DNA of 64,000 nucleotides from CAYSRJ01 sp964521865 (GTDB lineage: Bacteria; Spirochaetota; B62-G9; DRHN01): the NCBI GenBank assembly GCA_964521865.1, contig CAZFTJ010000009.1, positions 98,709 to 162,708 on the forward strand, in the 5' to 3' direction. Of the stretch, positions 9,240 to 18,392 are shown piece after piece. Both the position numbers and the translations under genes were made by a program. Positions within the stretch are counted from its first letter, which is position 1. The number at the start of each line of letters is the position of its first letter. Below the pieces are notes generated by a model. The model searched no databases. It was not told the origin of the DNA and saw only the letters and a program-made list of their open reading frames with translations.

Positions 9240-10547
9240 ATGGATAGTCTTAAAGAAGGGGTGATCGCATTCCTGCAGGATAATGGGATGTATCATGAGA
9301 ATATCGATATGGATAACTGCTGCGCCAGCTTTATCGATGAAATGGAAAGGGGGCTTTCACGAATGCCCGGGAGTCTCCAGATGATTCCCACCTATATCGA
9401 GGCTGAAAAAGAAATTCCTTTGAACGAACCGGTCATTGCGCTCGATGCAGGGGGAACGAATTTCAGAGTTGCGACGGTCCATTTTAACGGAAACAGACAG
9501 CCCGTTGTCGAAGGATTCAAAAAGTTCAGAATGCCCGGCGTTGAGTCGGAAATCGGTAAAAAAGAGTTTTTTCAGATAATTGTGGAGTATATGCGGGGAG
9601 TTTTGGGTTCGAGCAAGAAAATCGGCTTCTGTTTCTCCTATCCGGCCGAGATTCTTTCAAACGGGGATGGAAGGCTTATTCATTTTACGAAGGAGGTAAA
9701 AGCACGGGAGGTGATCGGCGAGCGTATCGGAGAGAATCTTCTGGGTGAATTGAGACGCCGGGGATACCCCGATGACCTGCACCTCGTACTGTTGAACGAC
9801 AGCACTGCAACCTTGCTTGCCGGCAAATCAGCGACGGCGGGCAGAGGCTTCGACAGCTATGTCGGATTTATTCTCGGTACGGGAACAAACAGCTGTTACA
9901 TAGAAAACAACCGAAATATTGCAAAGGTCCGCGGTCTCGATCCGCTTGGGAATCAGATAATCAACGTCGAGTCCGGCGGTTTCGGCAGGGGGCCGCGGGG
10001 CCGAATCGATCTCGAGTTTGACAGAACAACGACTGATCCGGGCCGTTCTCCCTTCGAGAAGATGATATCGGGCGCCTATTTCGGTGCGCTCTGTCTGTAT
10101 ACCGTTCGTGCTGCTGCTGAAAAGGGTCTTTTTTCCAGGGCATTCTCTTCGGAGATCCGGCAGATTCCCGTATTGACGACGGCTGATATCAATGAGTTTC
10201 TCCTTCGTTCCTACGACACAGCGACCGTTCTGGGTGGTGTAATTCGTCATGGGACAGACAGAGTATCGGTGTTTTATCTTATCGATCAACTGATCGAACG
10301 GGCGGCCAGACTGACGGCAATCAATCTTTCTTCGGTTGTTTTAAAGGGGGGAAGCGGGAAAAATCCGTGCCGTCCGGTCTGTATTACGGCGGATGGTTCG
10401 ATGTTCCACGGACTTGTCACTCTCAAAGAGAGAGTGAATTGTTTAATGCGCCGGTTTCTTGTTGAAAAGAAAAATCGGTTCTATGAGTTTACACAGAGCG
10501 ACAACGCTTCGCTGATCGGGGCTGCGATCGCCGGCCTCACCAATTGA
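9240..10547 (+). CDS. hxk: Hexokinase (eukaryote-like hexokinase family)
   Basis: A 435-residue cytoplasmic enzyme that phosphorylates glucose or another hexose with ATP at the entry to glycolysis. Motifs in order: phosphate-1 ALDAGGTNFRVATVHF near residue 68, the sugar-binding FCFSYPAEI, LLNDSTATLLAG with the catalytic aspartate, phosphate-2 GFILGTGTNSCYIE, then INVESGGFG. This belongs to the two-domain hexokinase family typical of eukaryotes and also found in treponemes, rather than the ROK or bacterial glucokinase families. ATG 9240 is preferred over the in-frame ATG 9210 because GGAGG (9230-9234) sits 5 bases before it. The gene stands alone, downstream of repeat copy A. Confidence 0.85.
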   Translation: MDSLKEGVIAFLQDNGMYHENIDMDNCCASFIDEMERGLSRMPGSLQMIPTYIEAEKEIPLNEPVIALDAGGTNFRVATVHFNGNRQPVVEGFKKFRMPGVESEIGKKEFFQIIVEYMRGVLGSSKKIGFCFSYPAEILSNGDGRLIHFTKEVKAREVIGERIGENLLGELRRRGYPDDLHLVLLNDSTATLLAGKSATAGRGFDSYVGFILGTGTNSCYIENNRNIAKVRGLDPLGNQIINVESGGFGRGPRGRIDLEFDRTTTDPGRSPFEKMISGAYFGALCLYTVRAAAEKGLFSRAFSSEIRQIPVLTTADINEFLLRSYDTATVLGGVIRHGTDRVSVFYLIDQLIERAARLTAINLSSVVLKGGSGKNPCRPVCITADGSMFHGLVTLKERVNCLMRRFLVEKKNRFYEFTQSDNASLIGAAIAGLTN

Positions 10548-10613
10548 TGTGCACCGATTTTTTATCGGTATGCCCGGTATTTCGGCGAAGCGGGGAATGA
10601 CAAAGCTCCCGAA

Positions 10614-11798
10614 TCATCCCGAATACGCACGCTCGAATATTGCCACCACATCGAATTTTTCCATTTTAACGGGTGTCTCGTCAAAAAGGCCGCCCATTGT
10701 ATAGTACGCATTTTCGGCAAGCTTCGTAAAATCCTCTTTCCTTACGCCGAGAGCGGCCAGTGAGTCTTTTTCGAGTCCCGCGTTTCGTATCAGCTTTTTC
10801 AATCCGTCAATGAAGGCAAAGGCCTTTTTTTCCCCCGGAAGATTCTGCACATCCTCACCCATGGCGGCAGCCATATCGGCGAATCGTGCGGGATTGCGTT
10901 CGGCAATCCATGAAAAATAGGCAACTGAAAGGGCGGTGAGCCCGGCACCGTGCGGGACATCGGGGTAATATGCGCTTACCGCATGCTCGAGGGAATGGTG
11001 CGAGATGCATGAGGATAGAGACTCACATATCCCCGCTTCGGTATTCGCCCACGCAATTCTGGTACGTGCTTCGAGGTTCTCCGGGTTTTTAACTGCAGCG
11101 GGCAGGTTTCGCGTAATAAGCCCGATGGCTTCGAGTGCCAGGCGATCGCTTGCCGGCTGATGGGAAAGGGCGAGATACGCCTCGACCGAATGGAAAAAGG
11201 CGTCCATTCCCGTATAGCCCGTCGTTTTCGGGGGAACGCTGGTCATGAGCTCGGGATCGACTATCGAAAGTGCGGGAAAGGTATAGTCGTTTCCCCACCC
11301 GATTTTTTCGTTTGTTTCACTTTTTGTAATTACGGTCCAAGGGTCGGCTTCCGTACCGGTTCCTGCGGTTGTGGTGACGGCGACAATCGGGAGCGCCCCG
11401 TATGCCACTTCTTTTCCGCCGCCGCTTCCCGCCTTCAGGTAATCCCAGTACGCTCCGGGATTTTTTGCCATAACCGCAATGCTCTTCGAGGAATCGATCG
11501 TACTTCCTCCGCCGAGCCCGAGAATGAAATCGCATTTCTGTTCCCGCGCAACCGCCGCCCCTTCATCCACATGGTCAGATACCGGATTCGGAAGAATTTT
11601 ATCGTATACAACCGTCTCCGCACCGTTTTGTCCGAGATAATCGAGCACCCGGTCGAGGTAGCCGTGCTTCTTCATCGCACCGGTGCGGCCGATAACAACG
11701 AGGGCTTTTTTTCCCGGAAGATGCGGAGTCGTGGAGAGCTCCTTCAGGGTTCCGGGGCCGAACAGTATCCGCGTCGGCATAAAGTAATTGAATTGCAT
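10614..11798 (-). CDS. Iron-containing alcohol dehydrogenase
   Basis: A 394-residue group III alcohol dehydrogenase, NAD(P)-dependent, acting on alcohols, diols or aldehydes in the cytoplasm. It has the dinucleotide motif LGGGSTIDSSKSIA, the metal-binding segment GYTGMDAFFHSVEAYLA and the histidine segment SLEHAVSAYYPDVPHGAGL, with the aspartate and histidines that hold the metal. Length is normal. It lies 53 bases after the metallo-hydrolase gene on the same strand and may be the last gene of an operon from the EF-G paralogue. A 6-base hairpin with a T loop (10553-10569) lies beyond its end, between it and the hexokinase gene. Substrate unknown; it resembles the butanol/1,3-propanediol/lactaldehyde dehydrogenases. 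Confidence 0.85.
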   Translation of the reverse strand: MQFNYFMPTRILFGPGTLKELSTTPHLPGKKALVVIGRTGAMKKHGYLDRVLDYLGQNGAETVVYDKILPNPVSDHVDEGAAVAREQKCDFILGLGGGSTIDSSKSIAVMAKNPGAYWDYLKAGSGGGKEVAYGALPIVAVTTTAGTGTEADPWTVITKSETNEKIGWGNDYTFPALSIVDPELMTSVPPKTTGYTGMDAFFHSVEAYLALSHQPASDRLALEAIGLITRNLPAAVKNPENLEARTRIAWANTEAGICESLSSCISHHSLEHAVSAYYPDVPHGAGLTALSVAYFSWIAERNPARFADMAAAMGEDVQNLPGEKKAFAFIDGLKKLIRNAGLEKDSLAALGVRKEDFTKLAENAYYTMGGLFDETPVKMEKFDVVAIFERAYSG

Positions 11799-11851
11799 GC
11801 TCCCTCCTCATGTCATATAAAAAAATGGTATGTATAACAATCTGTGCAAAA

Positions 11852-12466
11852 TCAACCGATACGTACGAAATCGTTGTATCTCTTCTCCTCTCCGATGGTC
11901 GTGTCTTCTCCATGTCCCGTATAGACCCTTGTTTCATCCGGAAGAGTGTAGAGTCTGGTCAGTATGCTTTTCCGCAATTCGGGGAGAGAACCTGTCGGGA
12001 GGTCGGTTCTGCCCACCGAGTGGTAAAACAGGGTATCGCCTGCAAAAAGATTCTTTCCTGCCCTGATGCAGATGCTCCCAACGGTATGCCCCGGTGTGCG
12101 CAGGATATCGAATATCTGATTATCGAATTCGATACGCTCTCCGTCGTGAAGGAGAATATCGGGCGCCATTGAGATGAACGGCGATCCGACCATTATCGAG
12201 AGATTCAGATGAGGGTTGAAGAGCATCTGATGATCCCCTTCACTGATCATCAATTTTGTGTCGTAGTGCGCTTTTAGTATGTTGTTACCCGCGATATGAT
12301 CGTAATGACCGTGTGTATTGATAATATAGACCAGTTTTCTCTTCCCAATCAGCGGAATGATGAGCTCCGTGTTGCCGCCGGGATCGATAACGACGGCCTC
12401 GTTTTGGTTTCTCAGTACGTAACAGTTTGCCGAAAGAATGCCGACGGTTCGCATGATGATTTCCAT
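11852..12466 (-). CDS. MBL-fold metallo-hydrolase (glyoxalase II-like)
   Basis: A 204-residue single-domain metallo-beta-lactamase-fold hydrolase. The metal motif HGHYDHIAGN (HxHxDH) follows NT. Further ligands are in PGHTVGSI and in YTGHGEDTTIGEE near the C terminus. The early ANCYVLRNQNEAVVIDPGG is typical of the YcbL/GloB2-like group, which hydrolyse thioesters such as S-lactoylglutathione. The start at 12466 has GAGGTGG upstream on the minus strand. It lies 68 bases downstream of dtd and 53 upstream of the alcohol dehydrogenase. Confidence 0.85.
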   Translation of the reverse strand: MEIIMRTVGILSANCYVLRNQNEAVVIDPGGNTELIIPLIGKRKLVYIINTHGHYDHIAGNNILKAHYDTKLMISEGDHQMLFNPHLNLSIMVGSPFISMAPDILLHDGERIEFDNQIFDILRTPGHTVGSICIRAGKNLFAGDTLFYHSVGRTDLPTGSLPELRKSILTRLYTLPDETRVYTGHGEDTTIGEEKRYNDFVRIG

Positions 12467-12534
12467 ACTTTTGCCACCTCTGCCGGACTGTCTGATTTTT
12501 TTTGCCGCCTTCCCCGCCGGTATATAGACGGGTT

Positions 12535-12990
12535 TTACGCGCGAATTTTGTCTCTTGAGTTGAGGATGAGGGTAACAGGTCCACTGTTGACAAGCCGCAC
12601 ATCCATCATCGCCCCGAACTTACCTTCCAGTACGGGAACGTGAAACGTTTTGAGTTCTTCTATAAGATTCCTGTACAGAGATTCCGCTTTTTCCGGAACT
12701 GCGGCGTTCGTAAAAGAGGGTCTTCTGCCCTTCCTCGTATCCCCGAGGAGGGTGAACTGAGAAACAACGAGCATCTCGCCGCCTATATCGATAAGTGATC
12801 GGTTGAGGTTTCCATTTTCATCACCGAAAATACGGAGGTTTACCACCTTTCGGGCGATGTAGCGGATGTCCTCTTTACAGTCTCCCGCTGCAATGCCTGC
12901 AAGAAAAAGTATACCGGTTCCGATCCTGGAAATCGGTCTGTTATCAATGATGATCTCCGCCTCCCTAACGCGCTGAACAAGACCGATCAT
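12535..12990 (-). CDS. dtd: D-aminoacyl-tRNA deacylase
   Basis: This 151-residue enzyme removes D-amino acids (and glycine from tRNA-Ala) from mischarged tRNAs. Both family signatures are present: SQFTLLGDTRKGRRPSF near residues 78-94 and the cross-subunit NSGPVTLIL near 137. The N terminus MIGLVQRVREAEIII is typical of the family. It lies 70 bases after the EF-G paralogue gene on the same strand, so a translation-quality grouping is plausible. Confidence 0.93.
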   Translation of the reverse strand: MIGLVQRVREAEIIIDNRPISRIGTGILFLAGIAAGDCKEDIRYIARKVVNLRIFGDENGNLNRSLIDIGGEMLVVSQFTLLGDTRKGRRPSFTNAAVPEKAESLYRNLIEELKTFHVPVLEGKFGAMMDVRLVNSGPVTLILNSRDKIRA

Positions 12991-13060
12991 TGTGTATGCC
13001 GTCCCTCTTCGAAAAGTACGCGATACGCGACGTCCCCGGTGGATAGATGCGATTACCCGC

Positions 13061-15148
13061 TTATTTTTCTTTCGCCTCTTCTTCCTTCCTCATGGCCGTT
13101 GCCTTGATAACGTCTTCTGCAATCTTGCCGCTGATCGGATCGTAATGTGAAAATTCCATTTCAAAGGACCCTGTGCCTGAAGTCATCGACCTGAGCTCTA
13201 TGGAGTATTTGAGAAGCTCTGCCTGGGGAACCTTTACACGGATAAGCTGTATCCCGCCGCCGATGTTGTCCATCCCCAACACTCTTCCCCTCTTCGAATT
13301 CAGATCGCTCATTATGTCACCGGTGTACTGGTCGTCGACATACACCCTGAGGTCCATTACGGGTTCAAGCAGTGTGGGTTTTGCTTTCTCCATCGCCAGT
13401 TTGAATGCCTGCCTCCCCGCAATCTTGAATGCAAGCTCCGAAGAGTCCACCTCGTGATAGGATCCGAATACAAGGCTTACCCGAACATCGACGACGGGGA
13501 ATCCGGAAACGACGCCCGCCTCCAGGGCCTCTCGCACGCCTTTTTCAACACCGGGTATATACCCTTTCGGTATCGCGCCGCCGACGACCTTGTCCACAAA
13601 CTCGAATCCCTCGCCTCTGGGCAGGGGTTCGATTTCCAGAAAAACCTGGCCGTACTGGCCGTGACCGCCTGACTGTTTTTTGTGCTTGTAATCGGCCTTT
13701 GCCGGCGCCTGAATGGTTTCTCTGTAGGCGATGAGCGGTGTCGACGTTATATAGTTGATACCGTTTTTTTCCTTGAGACGGGAGAGAATTATGTTGAACT
13801 GGAGCTCGCCCATGCCCGAGATGACCGTCTGTTTCGTCTCTTTGTTGTACTGGACATGAAATGCGATATCTTCCTCTGCAGCCCTCTGCAGAAGAGAGCT
13901 CAGCTTGTCCTCCTCTTTTTTGTTTTCCGCCTTTATGGCAACGCTGTGAACCGGGCTCGGGAAGGCCATTTCCGGAAGTATCACCGGTTTTGCATGGGAT
14001 GCGAGTGTGTCGCCGGTTTCCGCAAGCGGCATCTTGGTCAGCACAACAATATCACCTTCCTCTGCATCCCGGTCGAGAGGCTTCTGTGTTTTACCGAACG
14101 GTATTCCGAGCTTTGATACCTTCTCTTTTTTATCACGCGTGGCGTTGTATACCTCCTCTTCAGAGTGGAGGGTTCCGCTCAGAACACGGAGCAGGGATAT
14201 TTTTCCCGCAAACTGGTCGATAATGGTCTTGAAGACGATCCCGCAAAACTGCTCGTCTTTCGACCTTTTGAGCATCACCTCTTTTGAAGTATCGGACCTG
14301 TCGAGAGCGGAGATCGTTTCTTTATAGTTTGACAGCGGCGCAAGCTGCGCGAGTATGGCGAGCGCTTCGTAGATTCCCCTGTTCATTGAACATGAGGCGA
14401 AGAGTACGGGAACAACCTCCCTTTTCTGAACCATTTCTCTCAGCCCATGCCTGGTTTCTTCTTCTGAAAGGCTCTCCCCCTCAAGGTATTTTTCCGTAAG
14501 CTCGTCAGTGGATTCCGCCGCCGTTTCCACGAGCTCGTTTCTCAGGTCTTCGCATTCCTTTTTGAGATCCGGGGGGATCTCCTGCTCCTTTCCTCTTTTT
14601 TCGCTGCCTGTATACACGCAGGCTTTCATTTTAATAAGATCGACGACGCCGGAAAAGCCGTTTTCCTGTCCAATCGGCAGTTCTGCGAGCAGTAATTTTG
14701 TTTTGAAGTTTTCAGCAATATTCTCAACGACCCTCCTGTAATCGGCGCGTTCCTTGTCCATCTTGTTGATCAGTATCATCACAGGCATCTGCATGGTGAG
14801 AGCCCTGTTCCAGATCTTGGTCGTCTCGATTTCAACGCCGTTTACGGCATCAATGAGCATGAGCATAGAGTCGACACCGTAAAAGGAGGATACAACCTCA
14901 CCGACAAAATCCGCAGATCCCGGTGTGTCGATAATATTTACCACAGCATCACCGTGATTTAAAGAAAAGACGGTGGATTTTATCGATATCTTCCTCTTGA
15001 TTTCCTCTTCTTCATAGTCACTGAACGATTTTCCTTCATCGACCCTACCAAGCGCGTCCACAGAACCGGTAACGTGAAGAAGGTTGTCCAGAAATGTCGT
15101 CTTGCCGACAGAAGTATGACCGGTAAGCGCGATATTTAGTTTTTTCAT
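13061..15148 (-). CDS. Elongation factor G-like protein (second EF-G type)
   Basis: A 695-residue translational GTPase of the EF-G family. G1 is GHTSVGKTTF instead of the usual AHIDAGKTT of housekeeping EF-G, which with the overall divergence suggests an EF-G paralogue (EF-G2/FusA2 group). G3 is DTPGSADFVGEV and G4 is NKMDKERADY. The C-terminal half has the domain IV segment KKQSGGHGQYGQV and ends in a conventional EF-G domain V. An upstream in-frame ATG at 15226 would place the start before the promoter; ATG 15148 is preceded by ACGGAGGATC. Such paralogues act in special translation states, so the exact role here is open. Confidence 0.85.
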   Translation of the reverse strand: MKKLNIALTGHTSVGKTTFLDNLLHVTGSVDALGRVDEGKSFSDYEEEEIKRKISIKSTVFSLNHGDAVVNIIDTPGSADFVGEVVSSFYGVDSMLMLIDAVNGVEIETTKIWNRALTMQMPVMILINKMDKERADYRRVVENIAENFKTKLLLAELPIGQENGFSGVVDLIKMKACVYTGSEKRGKEQEIPPDLKKECEDLRNELVETAAESTDELTEKYLEGESLSEEETRHGLREMVQKREVVPVLFASCSMNRGIYEALAILAQLAPLSNYKETISALDRSDTSKEVMLKRSKDEQFCGIVFKTIIDQFAGKISLLRVLSGTLHSEEEVYNATRDKKEKVSKLGIPFGKTQKPLDRDAEEGDIVVLTKMPLAETGDTLASHAKPVILPEMAFPSPVHSVAIKAENKKEEDKLSSLLQRAAEEDIAFHVQYNKETKQTVISGMGELQFNIILSRLKEKNGINYITSTPLIAYRETIQAPAKADYKHKKQSGGHGQYGQVFLEIEPLPRGEGFEFVDKVVGGAIPKGYIPGVEKGVREALEAGVVSGFPVVDVRVSLVFGSYHEVDSSELAFKIAGRQAFKLAMEKAKPTLLEPVMDLRVYVDDQYTGDIMSDLNSKRGRVLGMDNIGGGIQLIRVKVPQAELLKYSIELRSMTSGTGSFEMEFSHYDPISGKIAEDVIKATAMRKEEEAKEK

Positions 15149-15178
15149 ACGATCCTCCGTCTTGTGTGCTGTACGCTC

Positions 15179-15208
15179 ACTATACTCATGCCGATGCGGG
15201 GACGTCAA
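15179..15208 (-). promoter_or_regulatory. Sigma-70 promoter for the EF-G paralogue operon
   Basis: On the minus strand TTGACG (15208-15203) and TATAGT (15184-15179) are separated by 18 bases. Transcription would begin near 15172, about 24 bases before the start codon at 15148. Confidence 0.65.
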
Positions 15209-15302
15209 GCCTTTTGTCCGTTCCACGCATCTTACTGATATTGCTATTTTAATTGACGGGTATTATTTTGTATGTACCGATATCTGGAGGATGTGAATAG
15301 AT

Positions 15303-17168
15303 ATGAAAAGCTCCTCACTGCGTTTTACCGTTCTCATTCCGGCCGCCTTCGGAATGCTCCTGCTCCTTTCAAACTGCACTGCTAAATCCGTCAGGGAAAC
15401 GCAACCTGTGCAGGATGTTGAAAGCAAGATACTGGAAGAGTTCGACAGCTACAGGCAGAGCGGAAAATTCTACGATGCGGCCCGAAGTTATATCGAGTTT
15501 ATCGACTGCTGCAATGATGAGAGAAAATCTCGTCTCATCAGTGAGCTTGCGGATCTCTACAATGAGAAGATCGCCGCTTCTGAGAAGGAAGGAAGCAGGC
15601 TTGAATCTGTTGAGTATACATTTTCCTATATCAATCTCATGACTGGCCAAATCTCGGATAAAGAGATCAAACGGCTCGGGAAACAGCTTGACGGGTATAT
15701 AGAAGACTATTTGCACTCTGAGTTGAACAACCTCGGAGAATTGCAGAAAGCTTCGGTTCTGCTCTCGCTCTACCGGTTTTCCCGGAACAGGAATATACTC
15801 CGCGAACTGGTCGAGCTGTTTATTTCGCGCGGGAATTACGTCCTTGCGAAAAAATACCTCACAGAATATGCTGGTCTGCTTTCGGAGGAACAGAAGAGTG
15901 CGAAGGGACCGTACCGGACTCTTGAAGAAGAGCTCTCCGCCCTGAAGAGTGAATCCGAATCGGGTAGAGAACCCGGACGTAATGCGATCGAAGAAACGGT
16001 GAAGAGCAGTGTAAAAATAGTGGTGGATAGGGGAATAAAGACAAAGGGGGGGGTCGGAATGCCCGATCAGGCTCTCGGTACCGGCATTGTTATTGACGAA
16101 AGAGGCTACATTCTCACGAATTACCATATTATCGAATCGAGTGTGGACCCCACGTATGAAGGCTACTCGAGAATTTATATCTATCCGGGAATGGATGAAA
16201 CCGCCAAGTTTGTGGCAAAGGTGATCGGGTATGACCGGGTTTTTGATCTTGCCCTCCTGAAAATCGAGAAAAAGACGGAAAGCAGGATCCTTATCGGTGA
16301 TTCGGATGCGCTCGTCCAGGGGGAGAAGGTGGTTGCAATCGGGAATCCGGTCGGCCTTACGAACACCGTAACTTCGGGTGTCGTCAGCTCCGTTGATCGG
16401 CCTTTCCTGCAAATCGGGGGAATTATACAGATAGATGCAGCCCTCAATCCGGGCAACAGCGGAGGTGCGCTGATAAACGGAGACGGCTATCTTGTCGGCG
16501 TTGCCTTTGCAGGCCTTGAAAATTTTGAGAACCTCAATTTCGCTATCCCTTCAGAACATATTCTCAGTATTCTTCACAGACTGTACGACGGCGGTGAGGT
16601 GGAGAGAAGCTGGATCGGCAGCTCCCTCAGCGAGGATTCGGGATCGCTGAAAATTGAGTATATAGCGCCTGAAAGCCCGTCCAGCGTGTGCGGGCTCAAA
16701 GTCGGCGATACTATTACGGAGGTGAACGGACAGCGGGTGTCAAAGTTGTACGATGTGCAGAAACGGATTGCTTTCATGGACAACCCTTTGATACTGAACG
16801 TCACCGTGGAGAATGATGGGTTGGCGGAAACGAAGGTTGTTTATCTTGATAAACGTCCGTCAGAACCTGCAAAATATATTTACAATCATGATGCACCTGA
16901 AAACATTGTAACGCCCCTGTTCGGTCTTGTCCTCTCAAAGAGCGATTCCGGAAAAAAGAAATACTACATAATCGCTCATGTTCTCAACGGGTCCGTTGCC
17001 GCAAATGCGGGGATATCCGAAGGAGACGTCATTAAGTTGAGAAGTATCAAATACGATGAAGACAACAGGTACTTTTCACTGATAATTGATCTCAAATCGA
17101 AGCGTTTCGGCTATCTTGACAAGAGCATGGCCCTCTATCAATACACAGAGGTCAATACCTTTATCTAA
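15303..17168 (+). CDS. HtrA-like serine protease, lipoprotein, with PDZ domains
   Basis: A 621-residue exported protease. The signal peptide ends in a lipobox (LLSN before Cys25), so the protein should be lipid-anchored. Residues 30-225 are helical and hydrophilic, with TPR-like character. The trypsin-like domain has the full triad: His275 in LTNYHIIES, Asp315 in VFDLALLKI and Ser386 in NPGNSGGAL. Two PDZ-like regions follow, near 430-520 (KVGDTITEVNGQRV) and near 540-620 (GISEGDVIKL). A helical N-terminal third in front of a DegP-like core is unlike standard DegP. The likely role is envelope protein quality control. GGAGG at 15286-15290 precedes the start by about 12 bases, which is longer than usual. 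Confidence 0.82.
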   Translation: MKSSSLRFTVLIPAAFGMLLLLSNCTAKSVRETQPVQDVESKILEEFDSYRQSGKFYDAARSYIEFIDCCNDERKSRLISELADLYNEKIAASEKEGSRLESVEYTFSYINLMTGQISDKEIKRLGKQLDGYIEDYLHSELNNLGELQKASVLLSLYRFSRNRNILRELVELFISRGNYVLAKKYLTEYAGLLSEEQKSAKGPYRTLEEELSALKSESESGREPGRNAIEETVKSSVKIVVDRGIKTKGGVGMPDQALGTGIVIDERGYILTNYHIIESSVDPTYEGYSRIYIYPGMDETAKFVAKVIGYDRVFDLALLKIEKKTESRILIGDSDALVQGEKVVAIGNPVGLTNTVTSGVVSSVDRPFLQIGGIIQIDAALNPGNSGGALINGDGYLVGVAFAGLENFENLNFAIPSEHILSILHRLYDGGEVERSWIGSSLSEDSGSLKIEYIAPESPSSVCGLKVGDTITEVNGQRVSKLYDVQKRIAFMDNPLILNVTVENDGLAETKVVYLDKRPSEPAKYIYNHDAPENIVTPLFGLVLSKSDSGKKKYYIIAHVLNGSVAANAGISEGDVIKLRSIKYDEDNRYFSLIIDLKSKRFGYLDKSMALYQYTEVNTFI

Positions 17169-17221
17169 CGGTAATTTTCAAGCAGATACGCGTGTTCGGT
17201 TTTCGATGCGTTCGGCGCCGT

Positions 17222-18241
17222 TTAATCGATCATTTCAAGGCAGCGTTCGATCCATGCATCCGACATGCCGCTGTCAGCGCCTTCCGCCTTGCCCTGAATA
17301 AACAGCTTGAGGGCGTTCCTGTAGTCTCCCAGATAGAAGAGACACTGGGCGCTGTAAAAGTGGATTACCGCCGTCTCTCTTTTTGCAAGGTTTCGCTTCT
17401 TTGCAAGCGCCCTGAAGCTTTCGAGTGCCTGCCTGTATCTGCCCCTGTAAAAATTGATTCGAAGATTCCGGTCGATCAATTCCCTGGTTGCAGGAGCCTT
17501 CGGCTTTGAACGTACGGTTTTCTTGATAACGAGGGACAGGGCAGCGGTATTTTTTCCTTCATACACAGCTCTGTTTTCCACACCGAGTCTGTTGCGTGTG
17601 GTTACATAGAAGAAATAGCGTTTGCCTTTTTGAAGATTGACCTTGAATCCTCCATCTATGCCCCGAGTTTCCGTATAGGGCGAGAGGCTCGAAAGATCCG
17701 CCGTCTCTTCTTCGCTTATATAGATCCGATACAGATAGTCATTTCTGACCGGCGAATACCGAACTGAAACAACACCATCCTGCAGTTTTTGAATTGTTAG
17801 GCCCTGCACCGGCTCCGGAACCGGTGAAAAATCGACGGGCGTCAGAGTGGTGTTCTGATAGGGGATAAATGAGAAATATTCGATACCTCCCTTTACGACA
17901 GACACCATGTAAAAGTACTTTCCGTCTTTTTCGGGACGGTCTGAAAACGGCAGCTCGTCCCCCCGTATCTCCCCGGCAAGATGCGCTCCTTCGGGGCTCG
18001 TTTCGACAAGATCCGATCTCTTTGTAATCGGGGATGTCGATCTGTATATCCGGTAATAAACATCTTCATCCTGTACGGTCTCGAAACGTATGACAACTGC
18101 CCCCCGGACGTAATTCGCCTTGAGAAGCGTTATAAAAATACCATCCGCCGCTTCCTGAGCATTGAGATAAATGGCAGCTGCGAAGGTGGTGAGGAGGAGT
18201 ATACATGATTTTCGCAGTCGGGACATGTGAGCGGTCTTCAT
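17222..18241 (-). CDS. Exported protein with fibronectin-like repeats and a TPR tail
   Basis: A 339-residue protein of unknown function. Residues 1-28 form a signal peptide ending LNAQEA. Two beta-rich units of about 100 residues follow, each with the pattern of a fibronectin type III-like domain: VVIRFETVQDEDVYYRIYRS, and VVSVRYSPVRNDYLYRIYIS. The C-terminal part has a helical repeat (YRQALESFRALAKKRNLAKR and YLGDYRNALKLFIQG) like one or two TPR units. It would act in the periplasm or at the outer membrane as a binding scaffold. The gene faces the protease gene tail to tail, and its upstream region is filled by repeat copy B. Confidence 0.6.
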   Translation of the reverse strand: MKTAHMSRLRKSCILLLTTFAAAIYLNAQEAADGIFITLLKANYVRGAVVIRFETVQDEDVYYRIYRSTSPITKRSDLVETSPEGAHLAGEIRGDELPFSDRPEKDGKYFYMVSVVKGGIEYFSFIPYQNTTLTPVDFSPVPEPVQGLTIQKLQDGVVSVRYSPVRNDYLYRIYISEEETADLSSLSPYTETRGIDGGFKVNLQKGKRYFFYVTTRNRLGVENRAVYEGKNTAALSLVIKKTVRSKPKAPATRELIDRNLRINFYRGRYRQALESFRALAKKRNLAKRETAVIHFYSAQCLFYLGDYRNALKLFIQGKAEGADSGMSDAWIERCLEMID

Positions 18242-18256
18242 TTTATGGCGAATCGA

Positions 18257-18392
18257 ATAATGCCGCCGTCAAGCGGTACTCATCAGCACCTTCGGCATGT
18301 TCTCCGCATCAAGCCGAAGGCTTGTAAGCGGGGGTTATGTCCGCTCAATTGGATTTGTTGACAAATCCTGGTGTTTGCACCGGCGGCATTAT
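18257..18392 (-). repeat. Full copy B of the ATAATGCCGCCG repeat (136 bp)
   Basis: Bounded by perfect 12-base inverted repeats, ATAATGCCGCCG at 18257-18268 and CGGCGGCATTAT at 18381-18392. Read on the minus strand it matches copy A block by block, including GAGCGGACATAACCCCCG (18346-18329) and GCGGAGAACATGCCG (18307-18293). It holds the perfect hairpin CAAGCCGAAGGCTTG at 18310-18324. Its right end overlaps the metK stop codon (18389-18391), so the element lies exactly at the 3' end of metK. Confidence 0.82.

Noticed and set aside
10553..10569. ACCGAT/ATCGGT hairpin as a terminator
   Set aside because: The T run is in the loop rather than after the stem, and the stem is only six pairs.
15149..15226. 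Longer N terminus of the EF-G paralogue
   Set aside because: It would cross the promoter at 15179-15208, and the G1 motif begins directly after ATG 15148.
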